From Roseobacter weihaiensis (GTDB taxonomy: Bacteria > Pseudomonadota > Alphaproteobacteria > Rhodobacterales > Rhodobacteraceae), in NCBI RefSeq assembly GCF_020622345.1, contig NZ_JACNMO010000021.1, forward strand, positions 1 to 64,000: a stretch of DNA of 64,000 nt, in the 5' to 3' direction. The number at the start of each line of letters is the position of its first letter. The stretch's first letter is position 1. The position numbers were made by a program, and so were the translations under genes. Below are positions 37,843 through 46,904 of this stretch, one piece after another. A model generated the notes under the pieces. The model searched no databases, was not told the origin of the DNA, and saw only the letters and a program-made list of their open reading frames with translations.

Positions 37843-39365
37843 GCCGTCTTGTTCTGGTGCTGGGCGATCAGCTTTCAGCGGGCCTCAGCGCGTTGCAGCA
37901 GGCCGACAAGGCGCGCGATACGGTCGTGATGGCCGAGGTCGCAGATGAGGCGTCATACGTCAAACATCACCCCAAAAAAATCGCGTTGATTTTTGCCGCC
38001 ATGCGCCAGTTCGCGACGTTTCTTGAGCAAGAGGGCTGGCAGGTCGCCTACGGTCAGCTGGACGATCCGGAAAACGCGGGCTCCATCGTGGGGGAGTTGT
38101 TGCGACGGGCAGAGCAGACCGGCGCTGCGGAGGTTCTGGCCACGGAGCCCGGCGAGTGGCGGCTGATCTCGGCGCTGAAAGAGGCCCCGTTGAAGGTCAC
38201 GATCCTGCAGGATGACCGGTTCATCGCCTCACACCAAGCGTTCGAGACCTGGGCGGAGGGTCGCAAGCAATTGCGCATGGAGTATTTCTATCGCGATATG
38301 CGCCGCAAGACCGGTCTGTTGATGGAGGGCGATCAACCTGTTGAGGGGAAATGGAATTTTGACCATGACAACCGCAAACCCGCCCCGGATGAGGTGACGT
38401 TTGAGGGCCCCTTAAGGTTTGACCCGGATGAGACCGTCGCGGAGGTGCTTGATCTGGTAGAGGCGCGCTTTGAGGCGCATTTCGGAGATCTGCGCCCGTT
38501 CTGGTTCGCCACCACACGCGCGCAGGCGTTGGAGCAGTTGGCGCATTTCGTCACCCACGGGCTGGCGCGATTTGGTGATTATCAGGACGCGATGTTGAAT
38601 GAAAACCGCTTTCTCTATCATGCGTTGGTCTCCACCTCGCTCAACATCGGGCTGTTGACCCCGTTGGAAGTCTGCGAAGCGGTTGAGGACGCCTATAAGG
38701 AGGGTCGCGCACCGATCAATGCGGTGGAAGGTTTCATCCGCCAAATCATCGGCTGGCGGGAATACGTGCGCGGGATCTATTTTCTGGAAGGTCCCGACTA
38801 TTCGAGCCGCAACGGGTTGGGGCACAGCCGGGCTTTGCCTGCGCTCTACTGGGGGGCGGAGACCCGGATGAACTGCCTCTCCAAGGCGGTGGCCCAGACC
38901 AAAGAGGAGGCCTACGCCCACCATATCCAACGTCTCATGGTGACGGGGAATTTCGGGCTTTTGGCGGGTATTGACCCGCATCAGGTGCATGAGTGGTATC
39001 TGGCGGTCTACGCAGACGCCTTTGAGTGGGTCGAAGCCCCCAATACCGTGGGCATGAGCCAGTTTGCAGATGGGGGGATCATCGCATCGAAACCCTATGT
39101 GAGCAGTGGGGCCTACATCAATCGGATGTCGGATTATTGCAAATCCTGTGCATATAAGGTGGCGCAGAAGACCGGGGAGGGGGCCTGCCCCTTCAATCTG
39201 CTCTATTGGCATTTTCTCGACCGGCACCGTGACCGGTTCGAGGGCAACCCGCGGATGGGCAACATGTACCGCACCTGGGACCGGATGGATGAGGCCAAGC
39301 GCCAAACGGTCCTTTCAGAGGCGGAGGAATTTCTGACCCGGCTTGAGGCGGGCGAAGCTGTCTGA
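37839..39365 (+). CDS. FeS-BCP cryptochrome/photolyase family protein, probable (6-4) photolyase
   Basis: A 508-residue flavoprotein of the iron-sulfur bacterial cryptochrome/photolyase group (PhrB of Agrobacterium, CryB of Rhodobacter). Four Cys at 346, 434, 437 and 450 have the same spacing as the [4Fe-4S] ligands of PhrB. SRLVLVLGDQLS opens the antenna domain and the C-terminal domain carries FAD contacts such as GWREYVRGIYF and MVTGNFGLLAGIDPHQVHEW. It would repair (6-4) photoproducts or act as a light-responsive regulator; sequence alone does not decide. It starts at GTG, overlapping the SDR stop (GTGA). Confidence 0.92.
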   Translation: MSRLVLVLGDQLSAGLSALQQADKARDTVVMAEVADEASYVKHHPKKIALIFAAMRQFATFLEQEGWQVAYGQLDDPENAGSIVGELLRRAEQTGAAEVLATEPGEWRLISALKEAPLKVTILQDDRFIASHQAFETWAEGRKQLRMEYFYRDMRRKTGLLMEGDQPVEGKWNFDHDNRKPAPDEVTFEGPLRFDPDETVAEVLDLVEARFEAHFGDLRPFWFATTRAQALEQLAHFVTHGLARFGDYQDAMLNENRFLYHALVSTSLNIGLLTPLEVCEAVEDAYKEGRAPINAVEGFIRQIIGWREYVRGIYFLEGPDYSSRNGLGHSRALPALYWGAETRMNCLSKAVAQTKEEAYAHHIQRLMVTGNFGLLAGIDPHQVHEWYLAVYADAFEWVEAPNTVGMSQFADGGIIASKPYVSSGAYINRMSDYCKSCAYKVAQKTGEGACPFNLLYWHFLDRHRDRFEGNPRMGNMYRTWDRMDEAKRQTVLSEAEEFLTRLEAGEAV

Positions 39366-39405
39366 TCGCTTGATTTGAAACACGTGGTTCTGCAGCGGGT
39401 GAGAC

Positions 39406-39450
39406 GGCGCTCGGCTGCGCCAACGCCCCGCCCACCCTCCCGCAGGGCGG
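39406..39450. other. Two small hairpins between convergent genes
   Basis: GGCGC-N6-GCGCC at 39406-39421 and CCGCCC-N11-GGGCGG at 39428-39450 lie in the 103-base gap between the photolyase and LysE-family genes. Neither has a T-run. They could end transcription weakly from either side or be part of a dispersed palindromic repeat; only one copy is seen here. Confidence 0.3.
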
Positions 39451-39468
39451 CATTGCGCGCCAGAGCCG

Positions 39469-40092
39469 TTAGTTATGGGGCAGGGCGCGGTATCCCTTGA
39501 CGACCATGGCTGCGCCAACGCCGAAAAGCCCAAGACCGCTGAGGATATTCGCACTCAGCCAGCGTGATGTCGCCCGCCTTACCGTGTGCATGGTCAGCAG
39601 GGCGTAGCCGAGAATGGAGGCGGCATCCAGGATCAGGAAGACCGCGCCGTAGACAACGCTTTGCAGCAGAACATTGTGGTCTGGTGAGATGAATGCCGGA
39701 AACAGGGCGACAAAGAAAACGATGGCCTTTGGATTGGCGACGCAGGCGAAAAACCCGGCCCAGAACGTCGCCTTGCCAGAGATTTTCAAAGCGTCCCCGG
39801 AGTTTCCGGGCGCATCAAAGAAGGCTCGGTAAGCCATGTAGAGGATGAAAACACCGCCTGCGATCTGGAGAAACGGCAAGACATGGGCAGAGAGCGCCAT
39901 GAGTGCGGTCAGGCTACTGACGGCAACGGCGATGTGAACAACGGTGCCCAGAGCGTCCCCGGCAACGGTAACCACGGCGGCGCGGGCACCATGTTTCAAG
40001 GCCTGCGCCGTGGCGAAGGCAACTGAGGGTCCTGGGGCCGCAACGAAAAGAAGTGTCGTCGTCAAAAACCCAAGAAATAGAACTGTATCCAT
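39469..40092 (-). CDS. LysE family translocator
   Basis: A 207-residue inner-membrane protein with six predicted helices of the LysE/RhtB amino-acid exporter family. The N-terminal FVAAPGPSVAFATAQALKHG and later FFACVANPKAIVFFVALFPAF are the two family signatures. Members export lysine, threonine, homoserine, homoserine lactones or other small molecules; the substrate is unknown here. It starts with ATG at 40092 and appears to stand alone. Confidence 0.9.
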   Translation of the reverse strand: MDTVLFLGFLTTTLLFVAAPGPSVAFATAQALKHGARAAVVTVAGDALGTVVHIAVAVSSLTALMALSAHVLPFLQIAGGVFILYMAYRAFFDAPGNSGDALKISGKATFWAGFFACVANPKAIVFFVALFPAFISPDHNVLLQSVVYGAVFLILDAASILGYALLTMHTVRRATSRWLSANILSGLGLFGVGAAMVVKGYRALPHN

Positions 40093-40203
40093 GAGGCGTT
40101 TCCTCTTCCCAATTCTGACGTGGAGACTGTGCCGCGGTTCAAAGGGTCTTGCGATGCTTTTGGAGCCGAGCTCGCGGACGTCGTAATTTACGATAGGTTT
40201 TCA

Positions 40204-40227
40204 GCGAGACTGCGAGACTGCGAGACT
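40204..40227 (+). repeat. Three tandem copies of an 8-base unit
   Basis: GCGAGACT occurs three times without interruption at 40204-40211, 40212-40219 and 40220-40227, in the gap between the LysE-family and MORN-repeat genes. It may be a slippage-prone tract; it overlaps no gene. Confidence 0.8.
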
Positions 40228-40269
40228 GTAAAGCGTCTAACGGTGCGCGAGTTTAAGTCTTCTGTGTGG

Positions 40270-41658
40270 TCAGCCACCTTCGGTCAGCGCGCCGTTTTCC
40301 CAAGTGCCTTCGGCTTCTTCGCCCGTGGCATAGCGCATGGTGCCCGTGCCTTGGCGCTTGCCCGCGCGAAACATGCCCTCGTAGATGTCGCCGTTGTCAT
40401 AGGTGGCCATGCCCATACCTTCGATTTCGCCCTGCATCCACGCGCCTTCGTAGATGAAGCCAGAGGGCATCACAATCTTGCCCTGGCCATGACGCTGGCC
40501 CGCATCAAAGGCACCGGTGTAGACGGTCCCATCGGGGTAGGTCGCAACGCCCTGACCATGGCGCTGACCATCCAGCCAATCGCCTTCGTAGCGGTAGCCA
40601 TCGGCATAGGTCATCACGCCTTTGCCATTGTTGCGCGCGTCCTTGAAACTGCCTTCGTAGATCACGCCATTGGTGTAGACCGCTTTGCCCATGCCATCGA
40701 TCACACCGGCTTTCCATTCCCCTTCGTAGGTGGAGCCGTCGGGATATGTGATGAGCCCTTGGCCGTCTGCCAGACCCTTTGAGAACTGCCCGACATAGAT
40801 CGATCCGTCCGGGTAGGTAACACGGCCCTGCCCTTCAATCTCGCCCGCGACCCAGGAGCCGACGTAGATATAGCCGTCCTGAGCGGTAAAGGTGCCCTGT
40901 CCGTCCCGCAGGTCGTTGGCAAACTGGCCCTCATAGGTGTCGCCATTGGCATAGGTGACCTTGCCAAGGCCTTCGCGTCGGCCTGACACCAGCTGTCCTT
41001 CGTACACATCGCCATTGGCCTGGGTCAGCTTGCCGGTGCCGTCGATCTGCCCGTCCCGCCAGAACCCGACGTAGATCAGCCCGTCGGGCATGGTCAGCGT
41101 GCCTTCGCCCTCGCGCTTGCCATTGGCAATCTGGCCTTCGTAGACGGCGCTGTCCGGGTAGGTGATGGTGCCCATCCCCTGCTTGATGCCGTCCACCCAG
41201 TCGCCCTGATATTCGTACCCGCCGGGGCTCTGCATGGTGCCCTTGCCGTGGTGCTTGGCGTTGCGAAAATCGCCCTCATAGCGCACGCCATTGGCGTAAA
41301 GGGCGATGCCCTTTCCCATGATGGCCCCGGCCTGCCATTCGCCTTCATAGGTGCCGCCGTCTGCAAAGGTGATGCGCCCGAACCCGTCGGGCTTTCCCTT
41401 GGCGAATATCCCCTCGTAGACCGACCCATTTGGAAACCGCGCCACGCCTTCGCCCTTGATCTCGCCATCGACCCACTGGCCGGTGTATTCATAGCCGTTG
41501 GGCAGCTTGTAGGTGCCCGTCCCATGCTGCACACCGCCGCGGAAGGTGCCCTCATAGACGCCACCGTCGTCATATTGTTTGGTCAGCACCTGACCTTCCT
41601 GGGCCATTACAGGCAGCGGCAGCAGGGCAAGGCAAAAGCTCAGGCGACGAAGTTTCAT
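40270..41658 (-). CDS. Exported MORN-repeat protein
   Basis: A 462-residue protein with a signal peptide (about residues 1-19, ending PVMA) and then an almost pure array of MORN repeats. I count 18 units of 23 residues with the core YEGxxxxGxxxGxG and a degenerate 19th (AEGTWENG). MORN arrays form long beta-hairpin blades and bind lipids or proteins; the bacterial role is unknown. The unit is 69 bases at DNA level, so copy number could vary. AAGGG precedes the ATG. There are no catalytic domains. Confidence 0.9.
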   Translation of the reverse strand: MKLRRLSFCLALLPLPVMAQEGQVLTKQYDDGGVYEGTFRGGVQHGTGTYKLPNGYEYTGQWVDGEIKGEGVARFPNGSVYEGIFAKGKPDGFGRITFADGGTYEGEWQAGAIMGKGIALYANGVRYEGDFRNAKHHGKGTMQSPGGYEYQGDWVDGIKQGMGTITYPDSAVYEGQIANGKREGEGTLTMPDGLIYVGFWRDGQIDGTGKLTQANGDVYEGQLVSGRREGLGKVTYANGDTYEGQFANDLRDGQGTFTAQDGYIYVGSWVAGEIEGQGRVTYPDGSIYVGQFSKGLADGQGLITYPDGSTYEGEWKAGVIDGMGKAVYTNGVIYEGSFKDARNNGKGVMTYADGYRYEGDWLDGQRHGQGVATYPDGTVYTGAFDAGQRHGQGKIVMPSGFIYEGAWMQGEIEGMGMATYDNGDIYEGMFRAGKRQGTGTMRYATGEEAEGTWENGALTEGG

Positions 41659-41840
41659 GACAACCCTTTTGGTGTTTTATGCTCGGGCCGCGTCTCACGG
41701 CGGCTTGGCGATAATCTAGGCAATGGCGGGGCCTGGGGCAACGCTCTTTTGACGCAATGGGCGGCGATGGGCTTTCATCACCCGCCTGATCTGCTACATG
41801 GTGCGCTTTCAGGCAACGGGCAGGCAAGAGGGCCTTAGGC

Positions 41841-43499
41841 ATGGCGGATCGGTTTCGAATTACTCTGGGTCAGTTGAACCCGACGGTCGGCGACTTGGCG
41901 GGAAATGCCGGGCTTGCCCGTAAAGCCTGGGAGGCCGGGCGTGATGCGGGGGCGGATCTGGTGGCGTTGCCCGAGATGTTCATCACCGGGTACAACGCGC
42001 AGGATTTATGGATGCGCCATGCGTTTCAGTTGGACGTGGCGCGGCACGTTGATGCGTTGGCGCAGGCCTGTGCCGAGGGGCCCGCGCTGGCCATTGGTGC
42101 GCCCTGGGTCGAGGGCGCCAAGCTTTACAACGCCTATTTGATCCTGAAGGGCGGGCGCATCGCCTCGCAGGTGCTTAAGCACCATTTGCCCAATGAGACA
42201 GTGTTCGACGAGGTGCGGATTTTCGACGCCGGGCCTTTGGGCGGGCCTTATTCGGTGGGCAACAGCCGCGTTGGCAGCCCGATTTGCGAGGATGCCTGGC
42301 ATGAGGACGTCGCCGAGACCCTGGCTGAGACCGGGGCGGAGTTCCTGCTGGTGCCCAACGGGTCACCGTATAATCGTGGCAAATTCGAGGTTCGGCTCAA
42401 TCACACCGTGGCGCGGGTGGTCGAGACTGGGCTGCCGCTGATCTATCTGAATATGGTGGGAGGCCAGGACGATCAGGTTTTTGATGGGGCGAGTTTCGCG
42501 CTGAACCCCGGTGGCGAGCTGGCGGTGCAGCTGCCGGCCTTTGATGAGATCGTGACCCATGTGGACCTCGCGCGCACTGACGCAGGCTGGCGTGTGGTGC
42601 TGGGCGAGAAGGCCGCGCACCCCGACGTTTGGGAGCAGGATTACCGGGTGATGGTGACCTCGCTGCGCGACTATTGCCGCAAAACCGGATTTGGCAAGGT
42701 CCTGCTGGGCCTGTCGGGAGGCGTGGATTCCGCGCTGGTGGCGGCGATTGCGGTGGACGCGCTTGGGGCGGACAACGTGCGCTGTGTGATGTTGCCCTCC
42801 GAGTACACGTCGCAGGCGTCCCTGGAAGATGCGGAGGCGGTGGCCAAGGCGTTGGGGTGCCGCTATGATTATGTGCCGATTTCCGGGCCTCGGGCGGCTG
42901 TGACCGAGGTGCTGGCGCCGCTCTTCGACGGGTTGCAGCCGGATCTGACGGAAGAGAACATTCAGTCGCGGCTGCGCGGTTTGTTGCTGATGGCGCTCAG
43001 CAACAAGTTCGGGGAGATGCTGCTGACCACCGGCAACAAGTCCGAAGTGGCCGTGGGCTATGCCACGATCTACGGCGATATGGCAGGCGGCTACAATCCG
43101 ATCAAGGATCTCTACAAGACCCGCGTGTTCGAGACCTGCCGCTGGCGCAATCAGAACCACCGCGACTGGATGAAGGGACCGCAAGGCGCGGTGATTCCGC
43201 CGCGCGTGATTGACAAACCGCCCTCCGCCGAACTGCGGGCAGATCAACAGGACAGCGACAGCCTGCCGGATTATCCCGAGCTGGATACCATTCTGGAGAT
43301 TCTCGTGGATCGGGATGGCTCCATCGAGGATTGTGTCGCCGCCGGGATTGCGCGCGAGACCGCAAAACATATCGAACATCTGATCTACGTCAGTGAATAC
43401 AAACGCTTTCAATCCGCCCCGGGGGCCCGGTTGACGAAGGGCGCGTTCTGGCTGGATCGTCGCTATCCGATCGTGAACCGTTGGCGCGATCCCTCCTGA
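41841..43499 (+). CDS. nadE: Glutamine-dependent NAD+ synthase
   Basis: Amidates nicotinic acid adenine dinucleotide to NAD+, using ammonia from glutamine. 552 residues. The N-terminal nitrilase-type glutaminase has the Glu-Lys-Cys triad: Glu in LPEMFITGYNAQD, Lys in LKHHLPN, Cys in GSPICEDAWH. The C-terminal synthetase (from about 270) has the P-loop LGLSGGVDSALVAAIAVDAL and TTGNKSEVAVGYATIYGD. The length is typical of the two-domain bacterial form. Confidence 0.96.
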   Translation: MADRFRITLGQLNPTVGDLAGNAGLARKAWEAGRDAGADLVALPEMFITGYNAQDLWMRHAFQLDVARHVDALAQACAEGPALAIGAPWVEGAKLYNAYLILKGGRIASQVLKHHLPNETVFDEVRIFDAGPLGGPYSVGNSRVGSPICEDAWHEDVAETLAETGAEFLLVPNGSPYNRGKFEVRLNHTVARVVETGLPLIYLNMVGGQDDQVFDGASFALNPGGELAVQLPAFDEIVTHVDLARTDAGWRVVLGEKAAHPDVWEQDYRVMVTSLRDYCRKTGFGKVLLGLSGGVDSALVAAIAVDALGADNVRCVMLPSEYTSQASLEDAEAVAKALGCRYDYVPISGPRAAVTEVLAPLFDGLQPDLTEENIQSRLRGLLLMALSNKFGEMLLTTGNKSEVAVGYATIYGDMAGGYNPIKDLYKTRVFETCRWRNQNHRDWMKGPQGAVIPPRVIDKPPSAELRADQQDSDSLPDYPELDTILEILVDRDGSIEDCVAAGIARETAKHIEHLIYVSEYKRFQSAPGARLTKGAFWLDRRYPIVNRWRDPS

Positions 43500-43618
43500 T
43501 CTCGCGGGGACAGGAGACGCCCAATGCCGTTGAGAGATTTGCCGCGAACGCGGATGTGATGTGTCCAACCGCTCTTGCAGGTCTATGTTGACCCCCAACA
43601 CACTACCGGAGACCACAG

Positions 43619-44425
43619 ATGCGCCGTTTAATCCTCCTCCTCAGTTTTGTCATGGCAGCACCGGCAGCCTTTGCCTGCGGGCCGAACAGCGATTGCATGG
43701 TCGCAGAGCGCCACTACCGGATCGCAATGCCGCAGGAGCATGACGGCGCATCAAAGGTGCCTGCGATTGTCTTTGCACATGGGTTTCGCGGCTCTGCCCG
43801 CGGGGTGATGCGCAACATGTCTTTGCGCCGCTTGGCCTCTGAACTGGGGGCGGCGCTGATTGCGGTCAAATCCGACGGGCCCGGCTGGGATCTGCCGAAT
43901 GGTCCCCGCACGATGGACAGTGACGGATCGGCCGAGTTCGCTTATTTCGAAGCCGTCATGACGGATGTCGCCTCACGGTTTCCGATAGACGCGAGCAAGG
44001 TCATGGTCACCGGGTTCAGCGCCGGGGGGATGATGGTCTGGAACCTTGCCTGCGCGCGCCCACAGCAGTTTGCGGGCTTTGCGCCGATTGCCGGGACGTT
44101 CTGGCTTGAGCCACCGGTCGACTGCGCGCAGCCCGTTGCAAGCCTGATCCACATCCATGGTGACGCGGACAAGACCGTGCCGTTACTGGGGCGCGCCATC
44201 GGGCCCACGAAACAGGGCAAGGTGCCCCAGGCTCTCGATATGTATGCGCGCTCTGGCGGGTTCGGTGCACCGGAGCGGGCGCAATACGATGGTCTGGCCT
44301 GCAAGGACCGCCGCAATGAACGCGGCGATCTGCTGTCGTTTTGCCTGTTTCAGGGCGGGCATTCGTTTCGAACCGAACACGTGCGCCATGCCTGGGACCA
44401 GCTGGTCAAGGCGGGCCGGCTTTAG
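43619..44425 (+). CDS. Exported alpha/beta-hydrolase esterase, PHB-depolymerase/LpqC-like
   Basis: A 268-residue secreted or periplasmic hydrolase. The signal peptide ends near AAPAAFA (about residue 19). The nucleophile elbow is TGFSAGGMM, the acid is in HIHGDADKTVP and the His in FQGGHSFRTE. The oxyanion region reads FAHGFRGSARG. The fold matches the PHB-depolymerase / feruloyl-esterase-like (LpqC) family; the natural ester is unknown. GGAGA precedes the ATG. Confidence 0.84.
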   Translation: MRRLILLLSFVMAAPAAFACGPNSDCMVAERHYRIAMPQEHDGASKVPAIVFAHGFRGSARGVMRNMSLRRLASELGAALIAVKSDGPGWDLPNGPRTMDSDGSAEFAYFEAVMTDVASRFPIDASKVMVTGFSAGGMMVWNLACARPQQFAGFAPIAGTFWLEPPVDCAQPVASLIHIHGDADKTVPLLGRAIGPTKQGKVPQALDMYARSGGFGAPERAQYDGLACKDRRNERGDLLSFCLFQGGHSFRTEHVRHAWDQLVKAGRL

Positions 44426-44444
44426 GCCACCCTTACCGGTCAGG

Positions 44445-45374
44445 TTACAGCATCAGCTGGTAGCTGTGCGGGACGTAAACGAACCCGCTGTCGCGCGTCT
44501 CCACATAGCCCACACCCGGCCAGGGCATGTGATAGCCCACAAAGGCGACCTTGTCGGCGGCCAGCATATCGAGGATGCGGCGGCGCGTGGCGGCGGCGGC
44601 GGGTTTGTCCATGTCGAAACTGACCTCCCAGTCGGGATGGCCCAGCGACCAGACGTAGTGGTTGGCGAAATCCGCCCCGAGGTAGAGCTGCGTGTCATCG
44701 GACTCGACCATGTAATTCATGTGACCCGGCGTGTGGCCAAAGGCGCCCATGGCTGTCAGTCCCGAGGCCACCGACCCACCATCTTCGATAAAGGTCATCT
44801 GGTCTGCAAAGGGTTCGACCTTGGCCTTGAAGTTATCGTTGTCCTGTTGCGCCCAGGCATCGTATTCCACCCGGCCCGTCACGTAGCGGGCGTTGGGGTA
44901 TGTCGGGGTACCATCCTCCATCGTCATCCCGCCGATGTGATCGCCATGCATGTGTGTGATGACCACGACGTCGACCTGATCCGCCGTATACCCTGCCGCT
45001 TCAAGGGCAGCGGTGGTGCCTTCGCCGGACAGACCGGTATCGAACAGCACCAGTTCCGCGCCTGTGTTCACGACGGTGGGCGTAAAGAAGAACTGCGCCG
45101 CATCGGTCGGCAGGTTTGCGGCCGCCGAAACGCTTTTGAAGGTGTCGGCGTCCACGTTCAGCCCGAAAATGCTGTGCGGGTCTTTGCGCGGGACAGAGCC
45201 CGCAAGCAAGGTCGTCGCCTCAAAAGAACCGATTTTCAGCCGTTGGAAAGGAGCCACCTGAACACCCATCATGGGGGCGGCAGCACGTGTGGCACCCGCG
45301 GTTGCGGCGGCCAGCGGCAGCGCCGCAGCCCCGGCGAGGGCGGTGCGACGTGAAATCTTGGGCGATGAGGACAT
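44445..45374 (-). CDS. Tat-exported metallo-beta-lactamase-fold hydrolase
   Basis: A 309-residue exported hydrolase. The N-terminus carries a twin-arginine signal (SRRTALAGAAALPLAAA) that would take a folded, metal-loaded protein to the periplasm. The zinc motif is ITHMHGDHIGGM, with further His in FGHTPGHMNYMV and a late GYHMPWPGVGYVE. The relatives include lactonases and other MBL-fold hydrolases; the substrate is unknown. I chose the ATG at 45374, with GGAGA before it; the open frame upstream to 46313 runs antisense through gltX and has no signal sequence. Confidence 0.87.
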   Translation of the reverse strand: MSSSPKISRRTALAGAAALPLAAATAGATRAAAPMMGVQVAPFQRLKIGSFEATTLLAGSVPRKDPHSIFGLNVDADTFKSVSAAANLPTDAAQFFFTPTVVNTGAELVLFDTGLSGEGTTAALEAAGYTADQVDVVVITHMHGDHIGGMTMEDGTPTYPNARYVTGRVEYDAWAQQDNDNFKAKVEPFADQMTFIEDGGSVASGLTAMGAFGHTPGHMNYMVESDDTQLYLGADFANHYVWSLGHPDWEVSFDMDKPAAAATRRRILDMLAADKVAFVGYHMPWPGVGYVETRDSGFVYVPHSYQLML

Positions 45375-45548
45375 GGCAGGTCTCCTTTTTGACTCAATGC
45401 CAGAAACATAGCGTGCGGCAAGATTTAAGCCATCAGAACTTTGCCCGCCTCGCGGGAAGTTCACCGCGGCGTGAAGAGCGTTCCAGCGAGAGGATTGCTG
45501 GACAAATCTGCCCCCCTGTGACAACACCGCGCCAACAGGAGACACCAG

Positions 45549-46874
45549 ATGACCACCACCCGCTTTGCCCCGTCGCCAACAGGCTATATCCACATCGGAA
45601 ACCTGCGCACTGCGCTGATGAACTATCTGATTGCCCGCAAGGCAGGGGGCAGCTTCATCCTGCGGATCGATGACACCGACCCGGAGCGTTCCAAAGAGGA
45701 ATACGTTGACGGGATCAAGCGCGATCTGGAATGGCTGGGGCTGCACTGGGACCGGGTGGACCGCCAGTCCGCGCGGCTCGACCTCTATGAGGCGGCCGCA
45801 CAGAAATTGCGCGATATGGGCCGCTTCTATGAAGCTTTCGAGACCCCGACCGAGTTGGACCTCAAGCGCAAGAAACAGCTCAACATGGGCAAGCCGCCGG
45901 TTTATGACCGGGCGGCGCTGGCCCTGTCGGAGGCGGAGAAAGAGCGCCTGCGCGCCGAGCGGGGCAACGGCGTCTGGCGGTTCAAGCTGAACCATGCGCG
46001 GATCGAATGGGACGACGGCATTCTGGGCGATATCTCCATTGATGCCGCCTCCGTTTCCGATCCGGTGCTCATTCGCGGCGATGGTCAGGTGCTCTACACG
46101 CTGGCCTCCGTTGTGGATGATACCGAAATGGGTGTGACCCATGTGGTGCGGGGCTCGGATCACGTCACCAACACGGCGACGCAAATCCAGATGATCGAGG
46201 CTTTGGGCGGCACCCTGCCTGTTTTTGCGCATCATTCCCTGCTGACCGGCCCGCAGGGCGAGGCGCTGTCCAAACGGCTCGGCACGCTGGCACTGCGCGA
46301 TCTGCGCGCGCAAGGCGTGCAGCCGGCGGCTTTGCTGAGCCTGATGGCGCGACTCGGCTCAAGCGATCCGGTGGAGTTGCAGACCGATATGGCTGCCCTG
46401 ATCGACGGTTTTGACATCAGCCATTTCGGATCGGCACCGACGAAGTTCGACGCGGAGGACCTCTATCCGCTGACTGCACGGTATCTGTCCGGTCTGCCGC
46501 TGGAGGCTGTCGCGGAGGAGGTCTCGGCCGCCGGCGTGCCCGACGACAAAGCCGAGGAGTTCTGGGCGGTCACGCGCGAGAATATCAGAACTCTCAAGGA
46601 TTTGGGCGGCTGGTGGACGCTGATGCAGAACGGCGCAGAGCCGCAGATCGATGCCGAAGACGCGGATTTTGTCGCCGAAGCGCTGGCGCTTTTGCCGGAG
46701 CCCCCGTTTGACGCAGAAACCTGGAGCACCTGGACCGCAGAGGTCAAGGCGCAGACCGGGCGCAAGGGTCGCGGGCTCTTCATGCCGCTGCGCAAGGCAC
46801 TGACCGGTCAGGCGCATGGGCCGGATATGTCCGCGCTGATGCCGCTTTTGCAAGTGGTCAAGGCAGGTCGGTGA
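45549..46874 (+). CDS. gltX: Glutamate--tRNA ligase
   Basis: Class I synthetase charging tRNA-Glu. 441 residues, the shorter of the two lengths common in alphaproteobacteria, which often carry two GltX copies. The HIGH-type motif is H15-I16-G17-N18 in PTGYIHIGNLR, and the KMSKS equivalent is EALSKRLG at about 238-245. RIDDTDPERSKEEY follows the usual order. Whether it makes Glu-tRNA-Gln as well is not decided. GGAGA precedes the ATG. Confidence 0.94.
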   Translation: MTTTRFAPSPTGYIHIGNLRTALMNYLIARKAGGSFILRIDDTDPERSKEEYVDGIKRDLEWLGLHWDRVDRQSARLDLYEAAAQKLRDMGRFYEAFETPTELDLKRKKQLNMGKPPVYDRAALALSEAEKERLRAERGNGVWRFKLNHARIEWDDGILGDISIDAASVSDPVLIRGDGQVLYTLASVVDDTEMGVTHVVRGSDHVTNTATQIQMIEALGGTLPVFAHHSLLTGPQGEALSKRLGTLALRDLRAQGVQPAALLSLMARLGSSDPVELQTDMAALIDGFDISHFGSAPTKFDAEDLYPLTARYLSGLPLEAVAEEVSAAGVPDDKAEEFWAVTRENIRTLKDLGGWWTLMQNGAEPQIDAEDADFVAEALALLPEPPFDAETWSTWTAEVKAQTGRKGRGLFMPLRKALTGQAHGPDMSALMPLLQVVKAGR

Positions 46875-46904
46875 CCAGACTGCTGCGTGCCATAGGCAAG
46901 GTCC

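Noticed and set aside
45375-46313. Upstream extension of the metallo-beta-lactamase-fold gene
   Set aside because: It would run antisense through gltX and bury the Tat signal peptide; the ATG at 45374 has a proper ribosome site.
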